This document shows, piece by piece, positions 28,347 to 41,639 of a DNA stretch of 64,000 nt. How positions within the stretch are numbered: the first letter of the stretch is position 1; every line of letters starts with the position of its first letter. Made by a program: the position numbers and the translations under genes. Below the pieces are notes generated by a model. That model was given only the letters and a program-made list of their open reading frames with translations. It searched no databases and was not told the origin of the DNA. This DNA is from Amoebidium appalachense (Eukaryota > Ichthyosporea). The stretch is taken from NCBI GenBank assembly GCA_963693365.1, contig CAVNZM010000003.1:2604001-2668000 (forward strand). The letters run 5' to 3'.

Positions 28347-28772
28347 TCAACGCCCGGACTTCCGAGCCTCTGGCGTAGCGGCGGGTGCCGTGTGCACGGG
28401 TGGGGGGGCACTGTGAGGCCCAACTGGAAACAGCCCGTACAGGATGTCCTCCTCGCACGTCACCATGATCTCGTGCTTGTCCATGATCCTCATGGCGTGC
28501 GCGATGGTTTCGGCGGGCACGGGCGGGCCGTGGTTGAACAGGTGCACGCGCATCTCCTTGTCGGGGTGGAAGTGGTGGTTCGCCAGCACGTTCGCCATGG
28601 CCGTCTTCCAGTCGGCCAGCTGCTCGACCTGGACGATCTGGTGGTCCGTCAGCACGTCGATGCGCCCGACCTTGGTGAGCGTGTCCTCGACGCCTTCCAG
28701 CCGGTCGGCCAGCTCGTATACGACCATGTTCCGTGCGAACTCAAGCTCGGTGTCCGTCATCACATACCGCAC
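28347..28772 (-). CDS. PD-(D/E)XK nuclease-like paralog with degenerate core
   Basis: 141 residues. The family core reads GRIDVLTDHQIVQVEQLADW: the Asp is kept, but Glu-x-Lys is replaced by Gln-Val-Glu. KTAMANVLANHHFHPDKEMR and VHLFNHGPP align with the other copies, and an extra Pro/Ala-rich tail follows. Preceded by GAATTTTATGTGTGCGG near the start. Probably catalytically inactive; possibly a regulator or partner of the active copies (inference). Confidence 0.65.
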   Translation of the reverse strand: MRYVMTDTELEFARNMVVYELADRLEGVEDTLTKVGRIDVLTDHQIVQVEQLADWKTAMANVLANHHFHPDKEMRVHLFNHGPPVPAETIAHAMRIMDKHEIMVTCEEDILYGLFPVGPHSAPPPVHTAPAATPEARKSGR

Positions 28773-29004
28773 ACATAAAATTCGCGTGCCGCCCCAACCG
28801 GGTTACCCATTGACAATCACACATCGCACTTTCGACCTTGTGTGGGCGCCCGACAATGTTGCGGCGCGTGGGGGGCTGGGCGGGGCTGGGGGGGGGGGGG
28901 GGGGGGGGGGGGGGCTGGGGGTGCCTCGCGTGCCTCGCGTGCCTCGCATGCCTCGCGCGCGGGGTGGGGTGTGTGTGCGTTTGTGTGTTTCTTCTCGGAC
29001 AACT

Positions 29005-29673
29005 CTAATTTGCCATGATCTTGCTATACACTATCTTGTGGGCACGGGTGTGTCTGCCAGGTTTCCCTATAGAGACACGCTCTCCTGCGGGAACAAACGA
29101 CGACCCGCCCAAAACCCGTGTCAGCACCGTTCCCAGTCTCTTGATTCCCACCTCGCAATCGTCCAACATATTTATATCAGCCCATTGCCGCATGCAACCG
29201 GCCATCCCCGATGTCGTAACCCAGGTCCCATTCTCGATACCAAAGCTGTGTGTTCCGCGTGCGCCTGTCGCTATGTCCTTTAGAAAGTGTATTTCGTTCG
29301 ACTCCTGTGCCCTCTCCGTTGGTTTTGTCCGGGTTGTGCAGATGCCCCCGTGACACCCCCAAATTAGCCGCAGAGTGTCGGGCTCCACCGTCACAAACAC
29401 CCCAAGAGATTCTATGGTCTCAACGGCAACCCTATAAACCTCGATGGATGCGTAACCAAACAGGTGCACACGAGCCTGTCGACCAGGGTAGAAGCGTTGG
29501 TACGCCTGCACCTGTCCAAGCGCAGCCTTCCACTGTGCCACACGCTTGACCTCGATGATCTGCGTGTCCGTGAGCAGGTCGATTCGGCCGGCTGGCGTGA
29601 CCACTTCGCACTTCCCCCCCTCAATCCTGGCTAACCGATCTCTGACCGACGCTTCATCATACGATGCCATCAT
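29005..29673 (-). CDS. PD-(D/E)XK nuclease-like protein with extra C-terminal domain
   Basis: 222 residues from MMASYDEASVRDRLARIE. The core GRIDLLTDTQIIEVKRVAQW keeps Asp and Glu-x-Lys, followed by KAALGQVQAYQRFYPGRQAR and VHLFGYA. The C-terminal 95 residues (NEIHFLKDIATGARG, TWVTTSGMAGCMRQWADIN, IKRLGTVLTRVLGG) recur in the 32763 gene but not in the ITR copies. Preceded by TTTTTTTGTACCCTATTATG, nearly the same as before 32763. Confidence 0.72.
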   Translation of the reverse strand: MMASYDEASVRDRLARIEGGKCEVVTPAGRIDLLTDTQIIEVKRVAQWKAALGQVQAYQRFYPGRQARVHLFGYASIEVYRVAVETIESLGVFVTVEPDTLRLIWGCHGGICTTRTKPTERAQESNEIHFLKDIATGARGTHSFGIENGTWVTTSGMAGCMRQWADINMLDDCEVGIKRLGTVLTRVLGGSSFVPAGERVSIGKPGRHTRAHKIVYSKIMAN

Positions 29674-30323
29674 AATAGGGTACAAAAAAACATGACTCGT
29701 CTTTATATTATAAGCCAGTCGGGGTGTTATGAGTCCGATATAACACCAATCACAACAACACCACCGACACACCACCAACCTACCCAAGTTACCACCAACC
29801 TACCAACAGTAATCGCGATTTGATTAGTAGAATTAGACCCAAACGTCGATTTCACTTATAAATAGTAGGTTGGGTAGGTTCAGTGGGTTGTTTTGGGGTT
29901 GAGTCGAGCTGGGGCAAAAACAAACGAACACCAACGATGTGTGTTTGGAGGGGCCCCTCCGAGAACCTACCCAACCTACCGAAGTTACCAAACCCCCCAA
30001 CAACCAATGAAATACGCCCGTTAAACCAAGAAACCAATCGGATGGCTTTGTTTAAACGTTTGCGCAAAACCCAAGCTACCACCAAGTGGCCGAAGTTACT
30101 GAAAGGAAGCTGGCGATCACTTATGCGAAAGTATCTTCGAGAACGAAACTCGATAAGCACGCGATGTCTTTGACACTGCCCCCACTGCCACCGATTCGCG
30201 TAGCGGTACATGCAGCGCCTCTCCAAACAACATGTGCACAGAAAATATGTTATCCCCCCCCCCACACCCCTCTTGCCCCGGTGCGTGTTGGGGTCGCGTA
30301 GATATTTTGTATACCGTATCATA
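29674..30323. promoter_or_regulatory. Divergent intergenic region with repeated ACCTACC motifs
   Basis: No gene seen. Copies of CCAACCTACC / GGTAGGTT occur on both strands (29760-29990), with GAAGTTACC repeated in both orientations up to 30100. Just before the helicase start lies GATATTTTGTATACCG at 30302. Confidence 0.45.
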
Positions 30324-31847
30324 ATGGACACGTCCGACTCAGCTATGTACTTTACAGATGTGGATCAGCATGCCGTGGAACAGATAAGCAGAAAGCGGTT
30401 TGAGGCTTTTGAGTACTTGGGACCAGACGCCTTTATGGGGCTTCGTATGAACCCAGCCACATGTGACAGTCGAGAATGGACCAGAGAGCAGGTGGAAATG
30501 TTCATCGGCGCAAATGTCGCACACATCGCCGGTACAACAATGTTTGTGCTTAAAACATACGATCACGAATTGGGTGTGCACGTTGCAAAGATAGTGAGCA
30601 AGCAAGAGATCTTTGCGACCCTGTCGTTGTTCTCGTTCCGACAACCAGTAGACAGAAGTGGTAAAACCGCGAAGCCCCAGCCTCCAATTAATGGCACCGA
30701 AATACTCAAGACTACCGCAATCCCAATATATACCAAGATCATTTTTGACCCCTCAGATCCTGACCCCAAAACACAAGCACGCAAACCAACCAACATAGAT
30801 CCCGTGTACCGGCCGTACAACATATACAGAGGTTTGCGCATCAAGTATGACCCGGAGTATGGTCTGCGGGATGATCTCACACGTCTCTTCAAGGAGCACG
30901 CGTTCAAAGTGCTTTGCAACGGCCGAGCAGAGGAGTATAACTATCTGCGGACATGGGTTTGTCATCTGTTCCAATATCCTGCAAACAAACCAGGGACTGC
31001 ACTTCTCTTTGTATCAGAGCAGGGAACAGGAAAGAATGTGTGGTGGCAAGCCATCATGGATATCATTTCGCCAGAGTACTACGCATATGTCATCCATAGA
31101 GAACACATGTCGGGGAAGTTCAACCAACACCTTGCAAACAAAATCCTGGTGTTGTGCGACGAAGTAACATGGGGCGGATCACATGAAACAAACAACCTCA
31201 TGAAAGCGCGCATCACTCAGCCGACTATGATGCTTGAGAAGAAGGGATGTGATGCCATCAACACAAACTCATATGAGAGATATGTGGTGTTGTCCAACGA
31301 GGACTGGCCTGTGAGAGTGGAAACGAGTGACAGGCGCTGGGCCTGCTTTCGAGTGAGCCCCGAACGCATTGGAGACCACGAGTATTTCGAGCGGTTTGTC
31401 ATATACCACAGACAGCCCGAGGTGTTGAAAGCCATATACCACGACTTCATGAACGAGCCCTGTGTTCCACATACCATGCCGCGCCCCATTGACAACGACA
31501 CAAAACTAAATATCAAATCAATCAGTCGTAGTGATGAGGCACAATTCTTGAAGGATCTCATTGCTCACAAAAACGGGTGTGAAAACTTTACCTTCATTCA
31601 TGACGGATGCTCTGTAATACCTTCAGGTCTTTTCCAACTATTTCGGGAATGGCACACGATGAACGCACGTGACACCAAAACTCCCAGCTTACGCACTTTT
31701 GGAAGTTCTATGAGGAAAATCCTGGGAAGGCCCAAGACAACACTTGCAGCGAAGATCTGCACGTGGCCACTCCACCCACCTATAACAGGAACTTCGGGCA
31801 GGGCTGACTGCTACACCATATGTGCCCAAGCTATATCCAAGGTCTGA
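30324..31847 (+). CDS. SF3 helicase (D5/P4-like replication helicase)
   Basis: 507 residues from MDTSDSAMYFTDVD. The helicase core has Walker A SEQGTGKNVWW at about 231, Walker B KILVLCDEVTWGG near 273 and the SF3 motif C YERYVVLSNEDWP near 320, followed by the arginine-bearing RRWACFRVSPERIGDHEYF. This is the pattern of virus- and plasmid-encoded SF3 replicative helicases (D5/DUF5906-like). The N-terminal 200 residues lack visible primase (Asp-x-Asp) or HUH motifs, so no fused primase is evident. Likely unwinds element DNA at replication initiation. Start supported by GATATTTTGTATACCG 20 bp upstream. Confidence 0.88.
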   Translation: MDTSDSAMYFTDVDQHAVEQISRKRFEAFEYLGPDAFMGLRMNPATCDSREWTREQVEMFIGANVAHIAGTTMFVLKTYDHELGVHVAKIVSKQEIFATLSLFSFRQPVDRSGKTAKPQPPINGTEILKTTAIPIYTKIIFDPSDPDPKTQARKPTNIDPVYRPYNIYRGLRIKYDPEYGLRDDLTRLFKEHAFKVLCNGRAEEYNYLRTWVCHLFQYPANKPGTALLFVSEQGTGKNVWWQAIMDIISPEYYAYVIHREHMSGKFNQHLANKILVLCDEVTWGGSHETNNLMKARITQPTMMLEKKGCDAINTNSYERYVVLSNEDWPVRVETSDRRWACFRVSPERIGDHEYFERFVIYHRQPEVLKAIYHDFMNEPCVPHTMPRPIDNDTKLNIKSISRSDEAQFLKDLIAHKNGCENFTFIHDGCSVIPSGLFQLFREWHTMNARDTKTPSLRTFGSSMRKILGRPKTTLAAKICTWPLHPPITGTSGRADCYTICAQAISKV

Positions 31848-31877
31848 CCCCATTCTTTTTCTCCTGATATTCTCATT

Positions 31878-31913
31878 ATGTTCTCATTATACTAATTAGC
31901 ATAATGGGAACAT
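31878..31913. terminator. Hairpin-forming repeat after the helicase gene
   Basis: ATGTTCTCATTAT and ATAATGGGAACAT pair at 12 of 13 positions around an AT-rich loop (ACTAATTAGC), about 30 bp after the helicase stop. Could end transcription or act in replication; the sequence shows only the hairpin. Confidence 0.4.
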
Positions 31914-32177
31914 AAGGGGATAATCATTGGATAATTGTCACGTGTTAATTAACAAGAACCAATCAAACTCAAGCTTGTTAACTCTACTACTATAAATGGC
32001 TAATTAATAAGGGGATAAGGAGAATAAGGGGGTGGTTTAAGCTATGGGGGTTGCAGCCTTTGGTGCCATTTCATTGGCTAACATGGGGGGGGATGCCTTT
32101 GCAAAATGGTCTGAAGTATCCCCTTATTCAGCATACCCCTTACGGAGGTGTATTTTTTCTTTCCTACTTATGAGAGG

Positions 32178-32642
32178 ATGTATTCAGCGTTTCTGTGTGA
32201 GTGGGAGACCTGTGGGAGACCCTTCGAGAGCAACGCAGCCCTCCAGCGACATCGTCTTACGCACACGGGTCAGAGGCCACATGTATGCCCTTGGCCTGGA
32301 TGTTTCAGGGGGTTTACACAACGTTCTACTTTGGAGCTTCATTATCGGCTGCACACTGGGGAACTTCCTTTTCAGTGTGACTGGGAGGGATGCAAGGCCT
32401 CGTTCAGATGTAAGAGTAAGCTGAAGATGCATCAACGAAACCATGCAGAGACGGGGACTTATAAATGTACATGGGATGGATGCGAGGCCAGTTTCAATAC
32501 CAGAGATGCCATCAACACTCACATCAATCGGCATACGGGAGAACGGCCATACAAATGTAAAGAGCCAGGATGCTCTGCCTCATATCGCCAGAGGGCGAGC
32601 CTTGCATATCATGTTCGTCATCACCATAATAAACCCAAATGA
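32178..32642 (+). CDS. C2H2 zinc-finger protein with five fingers
   Basis: 154 residues from MYSAFLCEWETCG, almost entirely five tandem fingers of TFIIIA type (C-x4-C-x12-H-x3/4-H). They begin CEWETCGRPF, CPWPGCFRGF, CDWEGCKASF, CTWDGCEASF and CKEPGCSASY, with TGERPYK-like linkers. Fingers 1-5 cover nearly the whole protein. TGTATTTTTTCTTTCC lies 15-30 bp before the ATG. Sequence-specific DNA binding is expected. The gene is intronless and lies among viral-type genes, so it is probably a captured host-type finger protein used by the element. Confidence 0.85.
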   Translation: MYSAFLCEWETCGRPFESNAALQRHRLTHTGQRPHVCPWPGCFRGFTQRSTLELHYRLHTGELPFQCDWEGCKASFRCKSKLKMHQRNHAETGTYKCTWDGCEASFNTRDAINTHINRHTGERPYKCKEPGCSASYRQRASLAYHVRHHHNKPK

Positions 32643-32762
32643 ACAAATCATGTCTTGTGACCTTTTTTCTACTCAAGATGGAAACTTCTCAAAGTGCTGT
32701 CCATCGACACGGTCTCTGCAATGATGCACTTGCCCGCTGAATATTTTGTACCCTAGTACACG

Positions 32763-33446
32763 ATGGCCACCTACAACGACGCGTTTGTCAGCGACAAATT
32801 GGCACGGATTGAAGGTGGGAAACGCGAAGTGGTGACCCCCGCGGGCCGCATCGACCTGCTCACAGACACGGACATCATCGAGGTCAAGCGCGCACCGCAG
32901 TGGAAGGCCGCACTCGGACAGGTGCAGGCGTACATGAAGTACTACCCGAGCCACCGACCACGGGTCCATCTGTTCGGCTATGCGTCAGCAGACGTGTTCA
33001 AGGTGGCCATCCAAACAATGTCAGACTTTAATATATGTGTGACGGTGGAACCTGACACGATGCAGCTTGTGTGGGGAAACCGACCAACTGCTACGCCCTC
33101 CAGGCCACAGGCTGGTTCTGTTTCGGTGGAGGTACAGTTCTTGAAGGACGTGGCCAACGGATACGGTGTTGCAGCATCACAACTGGCGGAAGGGGGGATG
33201 TGGGTGACGACTGGCGGGATGCTGGAACTGATGCGCACCTGGGCGAGCACAAGGGGAACGGGTACGGAAATTCGGGTGGGATCCAAAAGGTTGGGTTCGT
33301 GCCTCAAAAAGGTCCTTGGGGAGCGCAGCTGGGTCTACTCGAATATGGTGAAAATAGGGAACCCCACATCGGAAACAACTATGGGGTATCGATTCGACAG
33401 AGACAAGGTCCTGAACTTTGAGAACAGCGGCCAGGCCGACGAATAG
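32763..33446 (+). CDS. PD-(D/E)XK nuclease-like protein with extra C-terminal domain
   Basis: 227 residues. The core GRIDLLTDTDIIEVKRAPQW has the full Asp ... Glu-x-Lys pattern, followed by KAALGQVQAYMKYYPSHRPR and VHLFGYASADVF. The C-terminal domain (EVQFLKDVANGYG, MWVTTGGMLELMRTWAS, GSKRLGSCLKKVLGERSWV) matches the 29005 paralog. AATATTTTGTACCCTAG precedes the start. The two two-domain copies flank the helicase and zinc-finger genes in opposite orientations. Confidence 0.75.
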   Translation: MATYNDAFVSDKLARIEGGKREVVTPAGRIDLLTDTDIIEVKRAPQWKAALGQVQAYMKYYPSHRPRVHLFGYASADVFKVAIQTMSDFNICVTVEPDTMQLVWGNRPTATPSRPQAGSVSVEVQFLKDVANGYGVAASQLAEGGMWVTTGGMLELMRTWASTRGTGTEIRVGSKRLGSCLKKVLGERSWVYSNMVKIGNPTSETTMGYRFDRDKVLNFENSGQADE

Positions 33447-33648
33447 GGCGACCACATGCAGCACGCGCACGCCCGGGCGCGTGTGCGTCTGGAATCCATC
33501 AAACCCATGAACGGTAAAAAATGGGGGAAGCTCCGCGCGCGTACAATGCGCTGGCTGGCGAAACAGTCAAAGCCTGGTGTGGGGGGCTATTTTTAGGGAT
33601 ACCGGGTGTCTGTGTATGGTGTATTTTTTATTCGCACACTGTTATAGG

Positions 33649-34005
33649 ATGTCTGCGGTAGGCTACGACGAGGCGTTCGTGCGCGAGCGACTGGCCGCGC
33701 TCGAGGACGGCGTGTGCGAGGTGCGCACACGGGCCGGCCGGATCGACGTGCTGACGAGCACGCAGGTCATCGAGGTCCAGCGCGCGTCGCAGTGGAAGAC
33801 GGCGATCGGAAACGTGCTCGCATACAGCCACTACTACCCCGACCGCCAACCGAGGATCCACCTGTTCGACTATGCGCCGGCAGACGTGTACAGGATTGCC
33901 GTGCAAACCATCACGTCGCTCAACATCACGCTTACAACCGAAGAGGACACGTTGCAGCTGATTTGGGGGGACGACGCGGGCAAAGACGTAAAAGACGAAA
34001 AATAA
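33649..34005 (+). CDS. PD-(D/E)XK nuclease-like paralog with altered Lys
   Basis: 118 residues from MSAVGYDEAFVRERLAALED. The core is GRIDVLTSTQVIEVQRASQW: Asp and Glu are kept, but the catalytic Lys is replaced by Gln. The following KTAIGNVLAYSHYYPDRQPR and IHLFDYAPADVYRIAV align with the family. It lacks the C-terminal domain of the preceding gene and ends in a Lys/Asp tail. Preceded by GTGTATTTTTTATTCG. Probably inactive or with altered metal binding. Confidence 0.68.
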   Translation: MSAVGYDEAFVRERLAALEDGVCEVRTRAGRIDVLTSTQVIEVQRASQWKTAIGNVLAYSHYYPDRQPRIHLFDYAPADVYRIAVQTITSLNITLTTEEDTLQLIWGDDAGKDVKDEK

Positions 34006-34109
34006 ATAGAGAAGGCACGGGCAAAAAGTCAAAGCAGCGCAGAGTTGGCCAATAAACGGTCAAAGCTAGCGCGAAGTAGTGAATATTCAACGAAGCTAGC
34101 GCACACGGT

Positions 34110-34175
34110 AATAGCGCTCATGACCCTACTCTCAAACAACACAGGTGCAAGCGCACGCATATCCCCCCCCCCCCC

Positions 34176-34213
<38 letters not shown>

Positions 34214-34329
34214 GCGCCCGGTGATAGCGCTGATGACCCATCTCTCCAACAACACATGTGCAAGCGCACCGTGATTGCGCTCACGACCCTACTCTCAAAC
34301 AACACAGGTGCAAGCGCACGCATTCCCCC

Positions 34330-34383
<54 letters not shown>

Positions 34384-34472
34384 GCGCCCGGTGATAGCGC
34401 TGATAACCCATCTCTCCCACATGCGCTCATGACCCTACTCTCAAACAACACAGGTGCAAGCGCAAGCATTGC

Positions 34473-34503
<31 letters not shown>

Positions 34504-34563
34504 ACACACAAAGCGCCCGGTGATAGCGCTGATGACCCATCTCTCCAACATGCGCAAGCATTA

Positions 34564-34599
<36 letters not shown>

Positions 34600-34744
34600 A
34601 CCCACCCACCCCCCTACACACGCACAAACACAAAGCGCCCGGTTATAGCGCTCATGCCCCTTCTCTCACACAACACATGTGGAAGCACCCGGTGATAGCG
34701 CTCATGAGCCTACACTCAAACATAACAGGTGCAACCACACGCAT

Positions 34745-34826
<82 letters not shown>

Positions 34827-34991
34827 ACACACGTACAAACACAAAGCGCCCGGTGATAGCGCTCATGCCCCTTCTCTCACACAACACATGTGGAAGCGCC
34901 CGGTGATAGCGCTCATGAGCCTACACTCAAACATAACAGGTGCAACCACACGCATTGCCCCCACCCCCCCCACCCCCCCCCCCCCCCACCC

Positions 34992-35049
<58 letters not shown>

Positions 35050-35190
35050 ACACACGTACAAACACAAAGCGCCCGGTGATAGCGCTCATGCCCCTTCTCT
35101 CACACAACACATGTGGAAGCGCCCGGTGATAGCGCTCATGAGCCTACACTCAAACATAACAGGTGCAACCACACGCATTGCCCCCACCCC

Positions 35191-35288
<98 letters not shown>

Positions 35289-35417
35289 ACACACGTACAA
35301 ACACAAAGCGCCCGGTGATAGCGCTCATGCCTCTTCTCTCACACAACACATGTGGAAGCGCCCGGTGATAGCGCTCTTGCGCCTACACTCAAACATAACA
35401 GGTGCAAGCACACGCAT

Positions 35418-35452
<35 letters not shown>

Positions 35453-35830
35453 ACCCCCCTCCCCCCACACACGCACAAACACAAAGCGCCCGGTAATAGC
35501 GCTCATGCCCCTTCTCTCAAACAACACATGTGGAAGCGCCCGGTGATAGCGCTCACAACCCTGCTCTCAAACAACACATGTGGAAGCGCCCGGTGATAGC
35601 GCTCATGACCCTACTCTCAAACAACACATGTGCAAGCGCACGCATTGGACCCCCCCCCCCCCCCCCCCCCCCCCTCACACACACACACACACACACATGC
35701 ACACGGTGGCTGCGTATCACCGTGCGCTTGCACCTGTGTTGCTTGAGAGTAGGGTCATGAGCGCTATCACCGTGCGCTTGCACCTGTGTTGTTGGCGAGT
35801 AGGGTCATGATCGCTATCACCATACCCTTG
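34110..35830. repeat. Tandem array with poly-C runs up to nearly 100 bases
   Basis: Units of about 100-240 bp begin GCGCCCGGTGATAGCGCTCATG and contain CTCAAACA(A/T)AACA(G/T)GTGCAAGC, then a poly-C run and (CA)n. The C run varies from about 16 to nearly 100 bases. The last units (35700-35830) are inverted. Open frames here come only from the repeats. Confidence 0.92.
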
Positions 35831-35922
35831 CTCATGAGCGCCCCCCCCCTCCCCCCCCCCCAAACCCTCCTCCCATCTGCCCGCACAACCCCAACCCCAC
35901 ATTATATCGTGCACCGGGTAAC

Positions 35923-36315
35923 ATGGACGCTGGCGCACCCCTTCCCCCACCCAGCCCATTCGCACCCCCTCCCCCGATCCGCACAAGCCCGCGCAGCACC
36001 CCCGGGCCCTCCCCCATCCTACTGGCCATCCTGGCCGGCCTGATCCTCTACGTGCTCTGGGACACGTTCAGCCCACGTGTGCGGCGGCGCCTGGCAGTGC
36101 TCAAGTGCCAGCGCGCGTGCCCAATGTGTGCCAGCTGCGGCAGCTGCGTTCCCCGCCGCAAGTGTGCGCACTGCCCCCGCTGCCACGTGTGCGGTGCCAG
36201 CCCCACTCGGTGCGCACAGTGCCCCGCATGCACGCGCTGCCCGCCCGAGCAGAAGTGCCCGGCGTGCCCCACGTGTGCGCATGCGCCTGCGGTGGTGATC
36301 AAGGAGCGCACTTGA
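35923..36315 (+). CDS. Membrane-anchored Cys-rich protein
   Basis: 130 residues. Pro-rich N-terminus (1-35), one membrane segment SPILLAILAGLILYVLW (about 35-52), a basic stop-transfer stretch RVRRRLAV, and a C-terminal domain with about 18 cysteines in CxxC pairs (CPMCASCGSC, CAHCPRCHVCG, CPACTRCPP, CPACPTC). ATTATATCGTGCACCGGG precedes the ATG, like other promoters of the element. Repeated CxxC suggests zinc binding. Intronless and GC-rich. No family recognised; a virion membrane protein is one possibility. Confidence 0.65.
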   Translation: MDAGAPLPPPSPFAPPPPIRTSPRSTPGPSPILLAILAGLILYVLWDTFSPRVRRRLAVLKCQRACPMCASCGSCVPRRKCAHCPRCHVCGASPTRCAQCPACTRCPPEQKCPACPTCAHAPAVVIKERT

Positions 36316-36351
36316 AGGGTTGGGTGAGCAGAGATTTTTGTGGCATAGAGT

Positions 36352-36612
36352 ATGGCGTACCAATGGGAGTACAAGCTGAAGGAGGAGCCCGGCAAGGCAC
36401 CCGTGGTGCAGGCAACTATTGTGCCGACCGAGGCCACCACCCGGCGGACGCAGATGGAGCAACGAGCATACGCACAAGAGCTTGCGGAAAAGGGCTATAT
36501 AGATCTGCCCGATGAGTTGGCGGAGAAGTGTGGATTCAAGAAGTGGGTGCCGAAGAATCAACGACAGACAGCAATTGTACTGCAGAAGATGATGGAGCCT
36601 GAGGATGCATAG
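36352..36612 (+). CDS. Small uncharacterised protein, 86 residues
   Basis: MAYQWEYKLKEEPGKAPVVQ onward; mixed charged, helix-rich (RRTQMEQRAYAQELAEKGYI, DLPDELAEKCGFKKW), no membrane segment. It follows the 36315 stop by 36 bp on the same strand, so they may be cotranscribed. GATTTTTGTGGCATAG lies upstream of the ATG. Function unknown. Confidence 0.5.
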   Translation: MAYQWEYKLKEEPGKAPVVQATIVPTEATTRRTQMEQRAYAQELAEKGYIDLPDELAEKCGFKKWVPKNQRQTAIVLQKMMEPEDA

Positions 36613-36804
36613 AGACCTACACACAAAGGATGAATGGACTTACACCACAAACATGGAAAATGTAAATGACGAGAGAATCTCCACAAACATGGAAAATGTA
36701 AATGACGAGAGAATCTGTTGGGATGTTTAATTTTGATGAGCTGGAGTCTATCTCCCCCCCCCCTCCCCTTCACCGTTCAATGAAAACTTGGTAGCATGTG
36801 TATC

Positions 36805-37071
<267 letters not shown>

Positions 37072-37324
37072 CAATGTACGTGCCAGTGTGCTTGTACACA
37101 GATTGAAAAGGAGACTTGGGGTATATTAAATGGAGTCTCTCCCGCTACCACGGGCAAATACATTCAATAATCATTACGGAAACTTGGTACTGTTACCGGG
37201 CAAATACAATATACATGAAAATTTGGATAAGATTGAAGCAGATCACATTCGAATAAACATTACAGAAAACTTGGTATGAAAACTTTGTACCACGTCTTTC
37301 CTCCACCACACCCATCACAAACCC

Positions 37325-37943
37325 CTATAGATGTGGATGTGTGCCTACTGCCCACACCACCACAAATACGTTTCCCCCACCGCACCCACCACAAACCCTA
37401 AGTAAGATGTGAATGTGGGGCCTACCCGCCGCCACCACTACAACTACGTTTCCCCCACCGCACCCACCACAAACCCCAAGTAAGATGTGAATGTGGGGCC
37501 TACCCGCCGCCACCACTACAACTACGTTTCCCCCACCGCACCCACCACAAACCCTAAGTAAGATGTGAATGTGGGGCCTACCCGCCGCCACCACTACAAC
37601 TACGTTTCCCCCACCGCACCCACCACAAACCCTAAGTAAGATGTGAATGTGGGGCCTACCCGCCGCCACCACTACAACTACGTTTCCCCCACCGCACCCA
37701 CCACAAACCCTAAGTAAGATGTGAATGTGGGGCCTACCCGCCGCCACCACTACAACTACGTTTCCCCCACCGCACCCACCACAAACCCTAAGTAAGATGT
37801 GAATGTGGGGCCTACCCGCCGCCACCACTACAACTACGTTTCCCCCACCGCACCCACCACCAACCCTAAGTAAGATGTGAATGTGGGGCCTACCCGCCGC
37901 CACCACTACAACTACGTTTCCCCCACCGCACCCACCACAAACC
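37325..37943. repeat. 78-bp tandem repeat array, about eight units
   Basis: AGTAAGATGTGAATGTGGGG recurs every 78 bp (37401, 37479, 37557 and on), with CCTACCCGCCGCCACCACTA in each unit. It lies directly after the stop codon of the JmjC gene. The long open frame through it (repeated GGCGGGNVVVVVAAGRPH) is a repeat by-product. Confidence 0.93.
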
Positions 37944-41250
<3,307 letters not shown>

Positions 41251-41639
41251 ATCGTCTCAAATGAGAGCTTTTCTAACTGCAGTTGGCTGAGATGTTTCAC
41301 GGGTACCTCGGTGAACCCCACCGACTCCCCTGTCTCCGCCCCCTGCTGTTGCCCCCTATCCGCCTCCTCCGCTTCTTGCTCTGTGTGTGTGTGTGTGTGT
41401 GTGCCATGCGTGTGTGCACGTGTGTGCCGGGTGTGTGTGCATGTTTGTGCCGGGTGTGCGTGTGCGTGTGTGTCGGGGTGGGGGGTAGGATTAGCCAAGG
41501 TGGATGCACGTGTGCAGGTGTGTGCTCTCTCTCTCTCTGTGTGTATGTGTGTGGTGGTGGTGGTGGTTGGGTGTGTGTGGCGGGGACTAGTCGAGGTGCC
41601 CAGGTGCATGCATGCGTGCAGACGTGCAATGGCTTGTGT

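Noticed and set aside
30324-30920. Primase or HUH endonuclease domain in the N-terminal part of the SF3 helicase
   Set aside because: No Asp-x-Asp primase motif, and no His-hydrophobic-His plus Tyr pattern in the right order was found.
13088-33999. DNA polymerase B, retroviral-type integrase or packaging ATPase expected for a polinton
   Set aside because: No YxDTDS, integrase DDE or FtsK/HerA Walker pattern was seen in any frame of the visible sequence; only the gap could hide one.
34145-35596. Numerous Pro-rich open frames
   Set aside because: Translations of poly-C and (CA)n tracts in a tandem array; no unique coding sequence.
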